Assembly: GCA_910587955.1 (NCBI GenBank)
Contig: CAJUNN010000058.1
Span: 1-15,959 of the forward strand
Origin: an uncultured Lachnospiraceae bacterium
GTDB taxonomy: Bacteria; Bacillota; Clostridia; Lachnospirales; Lachnospiraceae
Reading direction: 5' to 3'
Length of the DNA stretch: 15,959 bases
A program made the translations under genes and the position numbers. Of the stretch, positions 8,004 to 15,868 are shown one piece after another. The notes beneath the pieces are model-generated. The model made no database searches. It was not told the DNA's origin and was given only the letters and a program-made list of their open reading frames with translations. Every line of letters starts with the position of its first letter. Position 1 is the first letter of the stretch.

Positions 8004-8004
8004 T

Positions 8005-8751
8005 TTATTCTGTATTCAGCAGGCGCTCAAGGAGGTATTCCCTGTGGTTGAGAAACATCTCCGTCACCTGATAGCTCTGGGTTTCTTCGTAGGAAACCGG
8101 GCTGATTCGTCCCTCATCGAAAGACAGGATCTCTGCCTCCGGCATTCCCAGCAGTATGGGGGAATGGGAAGCGATTAGAAACTGGCTTCCCTCCCGGGCC
8201 AGCCTATGAAGGCAAATCAGCAGCGTCAGCTGCCGCTGGGGCGAAAGGGCAGCCTCCGGCTCGTCAAGCAGGTAAAATCCTTTTCCCCGGAAACGGTTCT
8301 GCACAAGGGCCAGAAAGCTTTCCCCATGAGACTGCTCATGGAGGGAACGGCCGCCGTACTGCCGGTAATAGACAGACGGGTCATCCCCTGCCCGGTATTC
8401 TTCTACTTGGGTTGCTACATTGTAAAAGCTCTCTGCCCGCAGGAAAAAATGGTCCTCCGGCTGCCGCCATCCCTTGCGAAGCCTCATGCCCCGGTATAAG
8501 GAGGAATGGGTATCCCGTGTAGAAAACCGGAAATTCCGGCTCCCGCCTTCCGGGTTCAGTCCCCAGGCAGAGGCAACGGCTTCCAGAAGGGTGGATTTTC
8601 CCGTTCCGTTCTCTCCCGCAAAAAATGTCACCGGCCGGTGAAAGTCCATGCTTTCCACTTCTTTCAAAGCTTCCACGCGGTGCAGGTAAGAATCTTCCTC
8701 AATCTCTGCCCAGCAAAGGGAAAAGCCGTTTAAAAATAGATCACTTCGCAT
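8005..8751 (-). CDS. ABC/AAA-type ATPase (RecF/SMC-like fold, COG3910-like)
   Basis: A 248-residue single-domain ATPase. It shows the Walker A motif GENGTGKST (residues 46-54), an ABC-type signature SHGES (141-145), a Walker B plus catalytic glutamate in LLDEPEAALSP (161-171) and an H-loop ASHSP (194-198). These mark the family of predicted ATPases that includes RecF-like, OLD-like and COG3910 proteins. There is no membrane part or fused nuclease. Such proteins act in DNA repair, toxin-antitoxin or defence settings, but the partner here is not defined. Its ATG overlaps the end of the SWIM gene by 11 nt, and a GGAG site lies 7 nt upstream, so it is probably translationally coupled. I do not recall this gene in the E. 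coli yeh cluster, so it looks like an added member of the operon. Confidence 0.85.
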   Translation of the reverse strand: MRSDLFLNGFSLCWAEIEEDSYLHRVEALKEVESMDFHRPVTFFAGENGTGKSTLLEAVASAWGLNPEGGSRNFRFSTRDTHSSLYRGMRLRKGWRQPEDHFFLRAESFYNVATQVEEYRAGDDPSVYYRQYGGRSLHEQSHGESFLALVQNRFRGKGFYLLDEPEAALSPQRQLTLLICLHRLAREGSQFLIASHSPILLGMPEAEILSFDEGRISPVSYEETQSYQVTEMFLNHREYLLERLLNTE

Positions 8752-10786
8752 CTTTTTGCTCCATCTCTGCCAGGGCCCGGTCGCAGGCCGCCTTCTCCCT
8801 GCACAATTCTACATAAGCCCGCAGGCGCCCCCAGGCTTCCAGGACAGGTTCCGGATCGAACTCCAGACGGTGACGTCTGCCCGAAAGCTCCTTCTCCAGA
8901 AAAGCCAGGTCCTCTCCCGCCCCGTGCAGGCCCATCGTTTCACTCTCTCTTGCCAGACGCCTAAGTTCCTCCAGGGTTTCCTCCCGGACAGAAGAAAGCC
9001 CGCTCTGAAACAGATCCGCAGACACCTGCCGGATCTCTCCCAAAAACTGTTCCATACCCCGGAGAATTTCCGGCCTGCAGGCATGCTCTGCAGTTTCCCC
9101 GGAAGGTTCCCGGAAAGGCTCCCCTCCCCCAATTTTGCCCTCCTCGAAAAATTCAATGGGGTACAGGCACAGGCGCCCCTCCTCCACATAGGGATTTCCG
9201 AAGAACACCAGGGACATGTCTCCCTTTTCCCGGATCCGGGAGCTCAACCGCTCCAGAACCTTAATGGTCAGCTTCTCTTCCTTCGAATACCGCACAGTCA
9301 CGGACAGGCGGCGGTTCTCCCGATCGTAGAGATCCATGGCAAAGGTCTGGCGCACCGGATCAAAGGCGCTCTCCCCGCAGCGCGCCGCCCCTACAAGGGC
9401 CAGGCGTTCCCCTCCCGGCCCCTTATTTTCCTCCCGGACAAAATCCAGCAGCTTCCGGTAATCCCAGATTACCTGCTCCCGGATTTCCTCCCGGCCCAGA
9501 TCTAGGAGCCCTGCAATTTCCGCTTTCGTTTCCTGGCTTCCCGAAAGTTTTCCGTCTTCCGTGGCCCGGGCATGGGAGAGATAAAATTCCAGTTCCGTCA
9601 TCTGCTCCCGGCTGCAGTTCATGCCCCAGGGCGCAGAAGCCTGGGGCATCTGTCCCGGCCTTCTGCGCCGCACCCCTTCATAAAAAGTGGGCCTGGCGTC
9701 CGTCCAGGTATACCACCGCCTCTGCTCCAGCTCCAGGAAATAGTAGGTCTCTCCCTCATAACCGCTCTTACTTCGAAAGGTTCTTCCCCCGATAGCCGCA
9801 AGGTGCAGGCGGGATACCGATCGGTAAGAATCCCGGAATGTCCCCGCCAGCGCACTGACCTCCTCCCCTGTCCGGGCATGTTCCAGCAGTACCGCCCTGC
9901 GGTAAAGCTTCAAAAGCCGGCCTGCAAACGTTTCCGCCCGGAATCCCGCTGAACGCTCAAAATACATCCGGTACCAGGAAGAAGCCTCCCGGAAACGGGT
10001 CTCATACTCCGCCAGGCCTGCCCCGTGGCTAATTACCGCCAGCCGCTCCATGCTCCCGGAAGCCTCCGGAGAAAGACGGGACAGCCCGGTAGCAAGCTGG
10101 AGGGAAATTCCTTCTTTCATAGCCGCCGCCGTCTGCCTCAATTCCTCAAAGTCCCATTCCTCACTGCTCTCAAGAAGCTTATGCAGAATTTCCGGCGTAA
10201 CCGCCCCGGCCTTCAGCTGGCAGGCCAGAACGGCCTGCGCCTTGTGGCCGCACAGTTCCTTGCTGTGGCAGCTGCAGGTAGAATAGGACAGAGGACTCAA
10301 TAATTTTACCGTCACTCCTTCCCAGGGAAGCCGGACGGTAATCACCGCCCCCTCATAGATATCCGGCTGTTCCCCGCTTTTTACATGTTCCAGAAACTCC
10401 CGGTATTTCCGGTTTCCGCAGGATTTTTTGAGGTTCTTAAGAGGAACGGCCAGGATTTCCTTTTTCAATTCCTCCCCTAAGATCTGTTCCTGCCCCTGCT
10501 CTTCCTTCTCTTCTTCCCGGAAGGCTTCCCGTTTCAGGAAGAGCATGGCACCGATCAAATGCCTGCACACACTCCGGGAAGGGCAGCTGCAGGTACTTTC
10601 TCCCAGAGGAATCCGGATCCGGCAGACTGCACCTGCCAGTGTCACTTCTGCTTCTTTTCCGGACCACTCTGCCTTCGGATTTTCCTGTTCCAGATCCTTA
10701 TAAGCCCGCTTCACGATTCCTTTATTGCTCAGTCCAATGAAGTATTCGTCATCCGTCTGCCCCAGCAGACGCTTTAATTCTTCCAT
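8741..10786 (-). CDS. SWIM zinc-finger protein (YehQ-like) with two SWIM motifs
   Basis: A 681-residue protein with two copies of the CxCx(n)CxH pattern: CSCPSRSVCRH (C66, C68, C74, H76) and CSCHSKELCGH (C171, C173, C179, H181). SWIM domains bind zinc and are thought to contact DNA or proteins. The remaining about 480 residues are Glu/Arg/Leu-rich and I see no further motif. By composition, size and position after the VWA gene it corresponds to E. coli YehQ. The ATG lies 1 nt after the VWA stop codon with only a poor ribosome binding site, so translation likely depends on re-initiation after the VWA gene. The role within the MoxR system is unknown; a substrate adaptor or nucleic-acid contact is a guess. 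Confidence 0.88.
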   Translation of the reverse strand: MEELKRLLGQTDDEYFIGLSNKGIVKRAYKDLEQENPKAEWSGKEAEVTLAGAVCRIRIPLGESTCSCPSRSVCRHLIGAMLFLKREAFREEEKEEQGQEQILGEELKKEILAVPLKNLKKSCGNRKYREFLEHVKSGEQPDIYEGAVITVRLPWEGVTVKLLSPLSYSTCSCHSKELCGHKAQAVLACQLKAGAVTPEILHKLLESSEEWDFEELRQTAAAMKEGISLQLATGLSRLSPEASGSMERLAVISHGAGLAEYETRFREASSWYRMYFERSAGFRAETFAGRLLKLYRRAVLLEHARTGEEVSALAGTFRDSYRSVSRLHLAAIGGRTFRSKSGYEGETYYFLELEQRRWYTWTDARPTFYEGVRRRRPGQMPQASAPWGMNCSREQMTELEFYLSHARATEDGKLSGSQETKAEIAGLLDLGREEIREQVIWDYRKLLDFVREENKGPGGERLALVGAARCGESAFDPVRQTFAMDLYDRENRRLSVTVRYSKEEKLTIKVLERLSSRIREKGDMSLVFFGNPYVEEGRLCLYPIEFFEEGKIGGGEPFREPSGETAEHACRPEILRGMEQFLGEIRQVSADLFQSGLSSVREETLEELRRLARESETMGLHGAGEDLAFLEKELSGRRHRLEFDPEPVLEAWGRLRAYVELCREKAACDRALAEMEQKDAK

Positions 10787-10787
10787 C

Positions 10788-11921
10788 CTAACGCATAACC
10801 TTTCCCATAAAATCCCCCAGAGCCTCGGGAGTCATGGCGCCCACATGGGCCCCCAAATCCGCCAGGCTCTGTGCCGTTCTGCGATCGTAGGCCGGATTGG
10901 CCTCCATATCCAAAGCCGTCAGGCAGATAAGCTTTACTCCGCTCTCAATCAGTCCTCTGCTCACGCCAAGAAGTCCCTGGACGCTTCCGCCCTCACAGAG
11001 ATCGGAGACTAATACCACCATAGTCCTGCGGGGATTTTCAACCAATGTCTCGCAATATTGAAGGGCTCCCGCAATATACGTCCCGCCTCCCAGCTGGATG
11101 CTCATCAGAGTCTGTACCGGATCGTCCAGATCCCCGCTTAGATCTACCACTTGCGTGTCAAAGATCACAAGCCGGGTATCCAGCATGGGAAGCCGCGCAA
11201 AAATCCCCGCCATCACCGCACTGTGAATCACGGAATCCAGCATGGAACCGCTCTCGTCCACGGCAATAATCACCCGCCAGGTATTGTATTTCCGGGTCCG
11301 GCTGTTGAAATATACCTGCTCCAGCACAAGTTTTTGCTCCTCCCGGTCATAGTGGGAAAGATTTTTGCGGATGGTCTTGCGGATATCCAGGTTCCGCATG
11401 GATTTAACCATGCTGGGCGTATTCCGGTCCAGGCTTCCCAGAAGGGATCTGCGGATCTCCTGGCTGAGCTTTTCGGCAATCTCCTCTGCCACCTTGCGCA
11501 CAATCTTCCGGGCCGCATCCAGGACCTCCCCTTTCATCAGATGCTTCAGCTGCAGTATGGTCTTTAGAAGCTCCCGGTTGGGCTCCAGCTTCTCCAAAAC
11601 CTCCCGGTCCGTCAAAAGCTCTGTCATCCGGTAACGCTCCAGTGCGTGACGCTCCATGACTTCCACCGTCTCCTTGGGAAACAGACGGCGGATCCTGGTA
11701 ATCCATGTGGCGGCTGTGAGCCTGGAGCCTTCCGTGCCGCCCTCCCGCCGCACATCCTCCCCGTATTCCCTGGAATAGAGAAAATCCAGGGCTTCCTCCA
11801 GATCCATACAGGAAATACCGCCCTCCGTCAGTCCGCCTCCCCCAAAGGACAGCTGTTCTTTGGAATGGCTTCCCAGAATCAGCCGCCATCTGTTTAAAAG
11901 CTCCGTGTCTTTCACATCCAT
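10788..11921 (-). CDS. VWA (von Willebrand A) domain protein, YehP-like
   Basis: A 377-residue protein. The N-terminal 200 residues are helical and highly charged. The C-terminal part (about 216-377) is a VWA domain with a full metal-ion-dependent adhesion site: DESGS (D222, S224, S226), the threonine of GGGTY (T281) and the aspartate of LVSDL (D307). MoxR ATPases usually work with a VWA partner that binds the metal-dependent target, as in RavA-ViaA and NorQ-NorD. There is no signal peptide or membrane span, so it acts in the cytoplasm. The size and place between DUF5682 and SWIM genes match E. coli YehP. It overlaps the DUF5682 gene by 10 nt and the GGAGGAGGG ribosome binding site lies within that gene's last codons. 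Confidence 0.92.
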   Translation of the reverse strand: MDVKDTELLNRWRLILGSHSKEQLSFGGGGLTEGGISCMDLEEALDFLYSREYGEDVRREGGTEGSRLTAATWITRIRRLFPKETVEVMERHALERYRMTELLTDREVLEKLEPNRELLKTILQLKHLMKGEVLDAARKIVRKVAEEIAEKLSQEIRRSLLGSLDRNTPSMVKSMRNLDIRKTIRKNLSHYDREEQKLVLEQVYFNSRTRKYNTWRVIIAVDESGSMLDSVIHSAVMAGIFARLPMLDTRLVIFDTQVVDLSGDLDDPVQTLMSIQLGGGTYIAGALQYCETLVENPRRTMVVLVSDLCEGGSVQGLLGVSRGLIESGVKLICLTALDMEANPAYDRRTAQSLADLGAHVGAMTPEALGDFMGKVMR

Positions 11922-14365
11922 CCCTCCTCCATCCGGGCCTTGGCAAAAGCATCCAGGGATTCTCCGTAAGCATATTCCTCCAGGGTCGCTCCCCGTACCG
12001 CAAGCAGTTCTTTCCTGCTTTTTCCGTGAAAAGCAGCGGCCTTGGCGGCGATCCGGTCCGTTTCCAGAGGGGTAAAATAGCCGAAAGCCATGCGGAGCTC
12101 CGGAAGCAGCTTCATAAAGTCCTTTGCAGGAAGACGCCCCAGCATCTCATCCACCAGCTCCAGAAAATCCCGGCTCACAAAGACAAAATCCCTGGCTGAA
12201 AAGAACAGCCCCCGCAAGAACGCAGCCCCTTTTGCCATCATCTCCTGGTTTCCCCGGATATATCCCTTTGCGGTCCGGGCAATCCGTTCCCCGTATGCGT
12301 CGTCGTACCCGTACAAAAGCCCAAGAGCCGTCCCCTCAATGCCGGGCCCCACAGGGCGGCGTTCCACCAGGCGCAAAAGGGCCTCCGCCAGACGTTCCCG
12401 GTATTCCCGGTATTCTTTTCTGCCTGTGGTCTGGTACAAGGTGCGCAGGCTCTCCATGCACTCCTGCTGCTGTTCTTCCAAAACCTGCCCCATGGAGGGA
12501 AGAATCTGAAGGATCTTCTGAAAGCAGATTCCAATCAGTTTCTCCAAATCCATGTGATCCCGGACCCGGTACAAATCTTTCAGCTCCCCCAGCATCAAAA
12601 GCTGGGAAAAGCCTCCTGCCAGGGAAAAGAAATCTCCGTCTCCGGCCAGCACCTGTGCCAGATGCTCTCCCATCCGCTCCTGTTGATCGGTTAGTCCCAT
12701 CAAAAAGCCCCGGACCAGAAGCTCCGCCGCCTCTTTGCAGCCGGTGCTCGCTCCAAAGCGTTCCTCCAGAAGGGAGCGCACGGCTTCCTCCACCGTTCCT
12801 CCCGACACGGACACATCAATCAGGGCCGCCGTCACCTGTTCCGACCATTTGTAAGTCCAGAGCTCCCGGACCCGGTTGGGATCCCTGCGGTTCACCAGAT
12901 CCGACCCCTTTTTTCTCCTGGCAAAGCCGCAGCCCAGAAATTCCATGCGGTAAAAGAAGCGGCTCATACGCAAGTGCTTTTGTTTGGAAAATATTTCTAA
13001 TATCAAATCCTGTTCCTGGGTGGAATGAATCTTTAAGCCAAATTCCCGGCACTGTTCCTCAAAATCTGCCAAAAGGGGCGGACGCACGGCGTCTGCACAG
13101 AGCTTTCCCGCCTGCTCCCCCGTAACCAGCTTCCTAAGAATCTTCAGGGCACCGTCCGTGGACATGCAGTACTCCCCTTTGACGAAGGAGGATAACGCAC
13201 TGTCCTTTAGCTCGTACAGCCCCGGCTCCCGCTTGCCCCGCAGAACTGCCAGGCCCTGAGCCATAGAAAACGCGCAGATCTCATCGTAAACAGAAACGCC
13301 TTCCTCTTTTCCCCTGGCCCGTCTGCCTGCCAAGGCCAGGAAATAGAGAACCGCCTGTTCATAAGCTCCCTGAGGGATTCCTTCTTTCCCGGCATTTTCC
13401 CATACCCGGTGATAAAAGCCGGGAGACTGCATGCCGCTGGCATAGCCGTTCAAAGCGTCCGCCGCTTCCATGGAGTAAGCCATCGGGTAAACTTCCTGGC
13501 TTCCCTTTTCCAGACGGTGAAGTTTCACAGGCTCACCCGTGAAGACTACCCGCTTTCCCTCCCGTATCTCCAGAAGCTCCATAAGCCCCGCCGTGTGAAA
13601 CCCGCCGGTGACCACCAGGATTTTCCCAAATTTCCCGGAATCCCCGGCGATCTGCTCCGCCATATAGCGCTCCCGCAGCAGGCATCCGTCCTCCAAAAGC
13701 TCCTCCCTGGGGGTATTCTGCCTGGAAAGCCCGCAGTAGGTGAGCATCTGGCGCACGAAAACCTCCGTTTCCTCCGAAAGCCCCTGAATCTCAAAATATT
13801 TCTCCCAGAACTCCTCAAAGTCCCGCAGCCCCGTCTTCTCGCACAGCAGAGAAAAATACCGGCTTCTGCTTAAGAAATAGTCATCGTTGTAAGTCTGCTT
13901 TTCTCCCTCCCGCCGGATGCCTCTGTTTCCTTTCGTCCCAAGCAGAATCTCCTGATAGGGCAGATCCATGAACCGGACAGGAATGCCAAGCCTCCCAGCC
14001 TCCCGCAGGGCCACAAGCTCCGGGGAACAGTCCAGAAAGGGATAGTAGCACTTATAATCCTCTTTCCTGCTGCTGACCAGTCCGTCCCGGTCCCGGTAGG
14101 AATAATACAGGGCCACAGGTGCTTCCGTATCCGGATGAGACAGAACGGGAATCAGCGGATTGGCATTCTCCGGTCCCTCAATCAGTACACAATCCGGCCG
14201 GTATGCCTCCAGAGCCCGTTTTAAGTGGAACGCGCAGGCCGGGCTGTGATGGCGCACGGGAAAAAACAGCAGCGGCCGGGACAGATCGTAGTCCGTCCCC
14301 GGAAAGACCAAAAGCTTCTTTGCTTCTACCGGAGATATTTCCTGGCCTCGTAATAATTCCTCCAT
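11912..14365 (-). CDS. DUF5682 family protein (YehM-like)
   Basis: An 817-residue cytoplasmic protein. Near its N-terminus is FFPVRHHSPACAFHL (residues 34-48) followed by DCVLIEGPEN (58-67). Around residue 250 is VVTGGFHTAGLMELL. These two His-bearing blocks, HHSPA plus IEGP and a later GxH, are the recognisable core of DUF5682. They resemble the two conserved blocks of the TraB/TIKI and EreA/ChaN-like hydrolases, so a metal-dependent enzyme is possible; this link is inference. The C-terminal 500 residues are helical, with no motif I know. By order and content it matches E. coli YehM between the MoxR and VWA genes. The gene overlaps the MoxR gene by 40 nt, with an AAGG site 6 nt before the ATG, pointing to coupled expression in one complex or pathway. 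Confidence 0.88.
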   Translation of the reverse strand: MEELLRGQEISPVEAKKLLVFPGTDYDLSRPLLFFPVRHHSPACAFHLKRALEAYRPDCVLIEGPENANPLIPVLSHPDTEAPVALYYSYRDRDGLVSSRKEDYKCYYPFLDCSPELVALREAGRLGIPVRFMDLPYQEILLGTKGNRGIRREGEKQTYNDDYFLSRSRYFSLLCEKTGLRDFEEFWEKYFEIQGLSEETEVFVRQMLTYCGLSRQNTPREELLEDGCLLRERYMAEQIAGDSGKFGKILVVTGGFHTAGLMELLEIREGKRVVFTGEPVKLHRLEKGSQEVYPMAYSMEAADALNGYASGMQSPGFYHRVWENAGKEGIPQGAYEQAVLYFLALAGRRARGKEEGVSVYDEICAFSMAQGLAVLRGKREPGLYELKDSALSSFVKGEYCMSTDGALKILRKLVTGEQAGKLCADAVRPPLLADFEEQCREFGLKIHSTQEQDLILEIFSKQKHLRMSRFFYRMEFLGCGFARRKKGSDLVNRRDPNRVRELWTYKWSEQVTAALIDVSVSGGTVEEAVRSLLEERFGASTGCKEAAELLVRGFLMGLTDQQERMGEHLAQVLAGDGDFFSLAGGFSQLLMLGELKDLYRVRDHMDLEKLIGICFQKILQILPSMGQVLEEQQQECMESLRTLYQTTGRKEYREYRERLAEALLRLVERRPVGPGIEGTALGLLYGYDDAYGERIARTAKGYIRGNQEMMAKGAAFLRGLFFSARDFVFVSRDFLELVDEMLGRLPAKDFMKLLPELRMAFGYFTPLETDRIAAKAAAFHGKSRKELLAVRGATLEEYAYGESLDAFAKARMEEGWM

Positions 14366-15453
14366 AAGCCGCCTTCTTTCCCTTCCTTGTCGCGGATGAC
14401 CGTCTGGAAATAGCTGCGGAGCTTCTCCAGGTCTTCTTTGTTTTCTTTCTGCACCGCTCCCACCAGATTCTGCACCAGACAGCCCAGATCCATGCGGGAA
14501 TCTCCATAGTAATAAGCCGTCATCATGGTCTGGTAGTAGACGGAAACGGCTTCTGCCGTGCTCATGACTGCCGAAGGCCGGTCAAACCGGTGTCCCATGG
14601 AAGATACGCCTTCCCGCAGTTCGTGGTAAGTGCTTGCCAGAAGCTCCGCCACATCCTCATCTGCCTCCATGTGAATGCGGTTTTCCCGGGCCAGGGCTTC
14701 CACCTCGCTCAAAATAATTTCTTTTTCCATGGCCACATCCCGGATGGGCAGGACGGTCTCAAAATTAAAACGCCTCTTTAACGCGCTGCTCATCTCATTG
14801 ACGCCCTTGTCTCTGGTATTTGCCGTTCCAATCACGTTAAAACCAGCCTTTGCAAAGAGCAGGCCCTCTTCCCCCAGTTCCGGCACGTTTAAGACCTTGT
14901 CGCTTAAAACGCTGATCAGGCTGTCCTGGATCTCTGCGGGCGTACGGGTAATCTCTTCGAAACGGGTGAGAATCCCCCGCTCCATCCCCACGTAAAGGGG
15001 CGAGGGAACCAGGGCCTCCCGGGTGGGGCCTTTTGCCAGCAGCAGGGCATAATTCCAGCTGTATTTGATCATATCTTCCGTAGTGCCTGCCGTGCCCTGG
15101 ATGGTGTTGGTGCTGATCCCGCTGATGGCTGCAGAGAGCAGTTCCGAGAGCATGGTCTTGGCTGTCCCGGGTTCCCCTACCAGCATCAGTCCCCGGTTTC
15201 CTGCCAGGGTAATAATGCAGCGCTCCACCAGGGCATCATTTCCCAGATATTTTTTCCGCACGGGAATCTCACGCCCGTCCCAGCACAATGGCTCCCGGCT
15301 TCCCAGAATAAAGGTGCGGACTGCCCTGGGCGAAAGCTTCCAGTTCAAAGGCCGGTGTCCCGTATCTAAGGCAGCCAGAGCCTCCAGTTCCTCCCGGTAA
15401 CGCACCTCCACCGGCGGCTTCATCTCCATACACTGGCTTTTTTCATTTTCCAT
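14326..15453 (-). CDS. MoxR-type AAA+ ATPase, YehL-like
   Basis: A 375-residue AAA+ protein, using the ATG at 15453. A longer frame begins at a GTG at 15495, but there the GGAGGA lies directly against the start codon. The ATG has GGGAG at about 10 nt, so I prefer it; the confidence in the exact start is moderate. Visible motifs are Walker A GEPGTAKT (about 93-100), a Walker B-like RFEEI (about 164-168), sensor-1 in GTANTRDKG (Asn about 212), an arginine finger in ALKRRFNFE (about 225-232) and a sensor-2 region MGHRFDRPSAVMS. MoxR ATPases use ATP to remodel or activate partner proteins, often with metal cofactors and a VWA protein. Here the usual Asp-Glu of Walker B is Glu-Glu. It is the first large gene of the operon and overlaps the DUF5682 gene. 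Confidence 0.93.
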   Translation of the reverse strand: MENEKSQCMEMKPPVEVRYREELEALAALDTGHRPLNWKLSPRAVRTFILGSREPLCWDGREIPVRKKYLGNDALVERCIITLAGNRGLMLVGEPGTAKTMLSELLSAAISGISTNTIQGTAGTTEDMIKYSWNYALLLAKGPTREALVPSPLYVGMERGILTRFEEITRTPAEIQDSLISVLSDKVLNVPELGEEGLLFAKAGFNVIGTANTRDKGVNEMSSALKRRFNFETVLPIRDVAMEKEIILSEVEALARENRIHMEADEDVAELLASTYHELREGVSSMGHRFDRPSAVMSTAEAVSVYYQTMMTAYYYGDSRMDLGCLVQNLVGAVQKENKEDLEKLRSYFQTVIRDKEGKEGGLWRNYYEARKYLR

Positions 15454-15479
15454 ATTTATACATCTCCCGTCTGTAGATT

Positions 15480-15725
15480 TTAGTTCTGTTTCCACTCCTC
15501 CATCAGCGCAATCAAAGCGGTTTCATAATCTCCGTAAAATTCTTCCTGACGGCCCCCATGGCGCAGATTGGTTTCCACCCCCCGTTCCCCCTCATCAAAT
15601 TCCCAGATATGATAAGGGACTCCCCGGTAGTCAAAATCAATGCTCCCGCAGCCGTCCTCCTCGCTGTACCGGTACTCCCAGCCCTGTTCCTTCAAATATA
15701 CCTGAATCTTCTCTAAATACGCCAT
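15480..15725 (-). CDS. Small acidic protein of unknown function, 81 residues
   Basis: An 81-residue acidic protein, MAYLEKIQVYLKEQGWEYRY at the start, then a stretch with SIDFDYRGVPYHIWEFDEGE and GVETNLRHGGRQEEF. The length and even mix of charged and aromatic residues suggest a small folded alpha/beta domain. There is no signal peptide, membrane span or catalytic motif I can name, so I do not assign a function. A strong GGGAGG ribosome binding site and a good promoter lie directly upstream. It is the first gene of the MoxR operon, with its stop 26 nt before the chosen MoxR start. It could be an adaptor or simply a passenger gene. Confidence 0.8.
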   Translation of the reverse strand: MAYLEKIQVYLKEQGWEYRYSEEDGCGSIDFDYRGVPYHIWEFDEGERGVETNLRHGGRQEEFYGDYETALIALMEEWKQN

Positions 15726-15743
15726 TTTTTTCCTCCCTTATCT

Positions 15744-15772
15744 ATTATAATCTATTTCGGATGATTTGTCCT
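15744..15772 (-). promoter_or_regulatory. Sigma-A-type promoter of the MoxR-VWA operon
   Basis: On the minus strand a perfect -10 TATAAT (plus 15744-15749) is 17 nt from AGGACA (plus 15767-15772), which matches TTGACA at four of six places. Transcription would start near 15737, only about 12 nt before the start codon of the 81-residue gene, leaving just the ribosome binding site in the leader. Confidence 0.75.
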
Positions 15773-15796
15773 TAGAAAAAAGAGCCGGAATAAAGA

Positions 15797-15825
15797 TTGA
15801 AATCTGCACGGCTTACAAGTATACT
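15797..15825 (+). promoter_or_regulatory. Sigma-A-type promoter of the divergent right-hand gene
   Basis: TTGAAA (15797-15802) and TATACT (15820-15825) are 17 nt apart on the plus strand, each matching consensus at five of six places. Transcription would begin near 15832 and lead into the partial gene at 15869. It is back to back with the operon promoter, their -35 boxes about 24 nt apart. Confidence 0.75.
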
Positions 15826-15868
15826 GGTAAGAAAACAGAAAAAACAGCCCGAAAGAAAGGAACCAGAC

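Noticed and set aside
8756..9505. A 249-codon open frame on the plus strand
   Set aside because: It is antisense to the SWIM gene, with no motif or promoter.
12124..13125. A 333-codon open frame on the plus strand
   Set aside because: It is proline- and serine-rich, typical of the reverse of a GC-rich gene, and lies wholly opposite the DUF5682 gene, whose motifs are clear.
15453..15495. GTG at 15495 as the MoxR start
   Set aside because: The GGAGGA motif directly touches the GTG, too close for a ribosome binding site, and it would overlap the preceding gene; the ATG at 15453 has better spacing.
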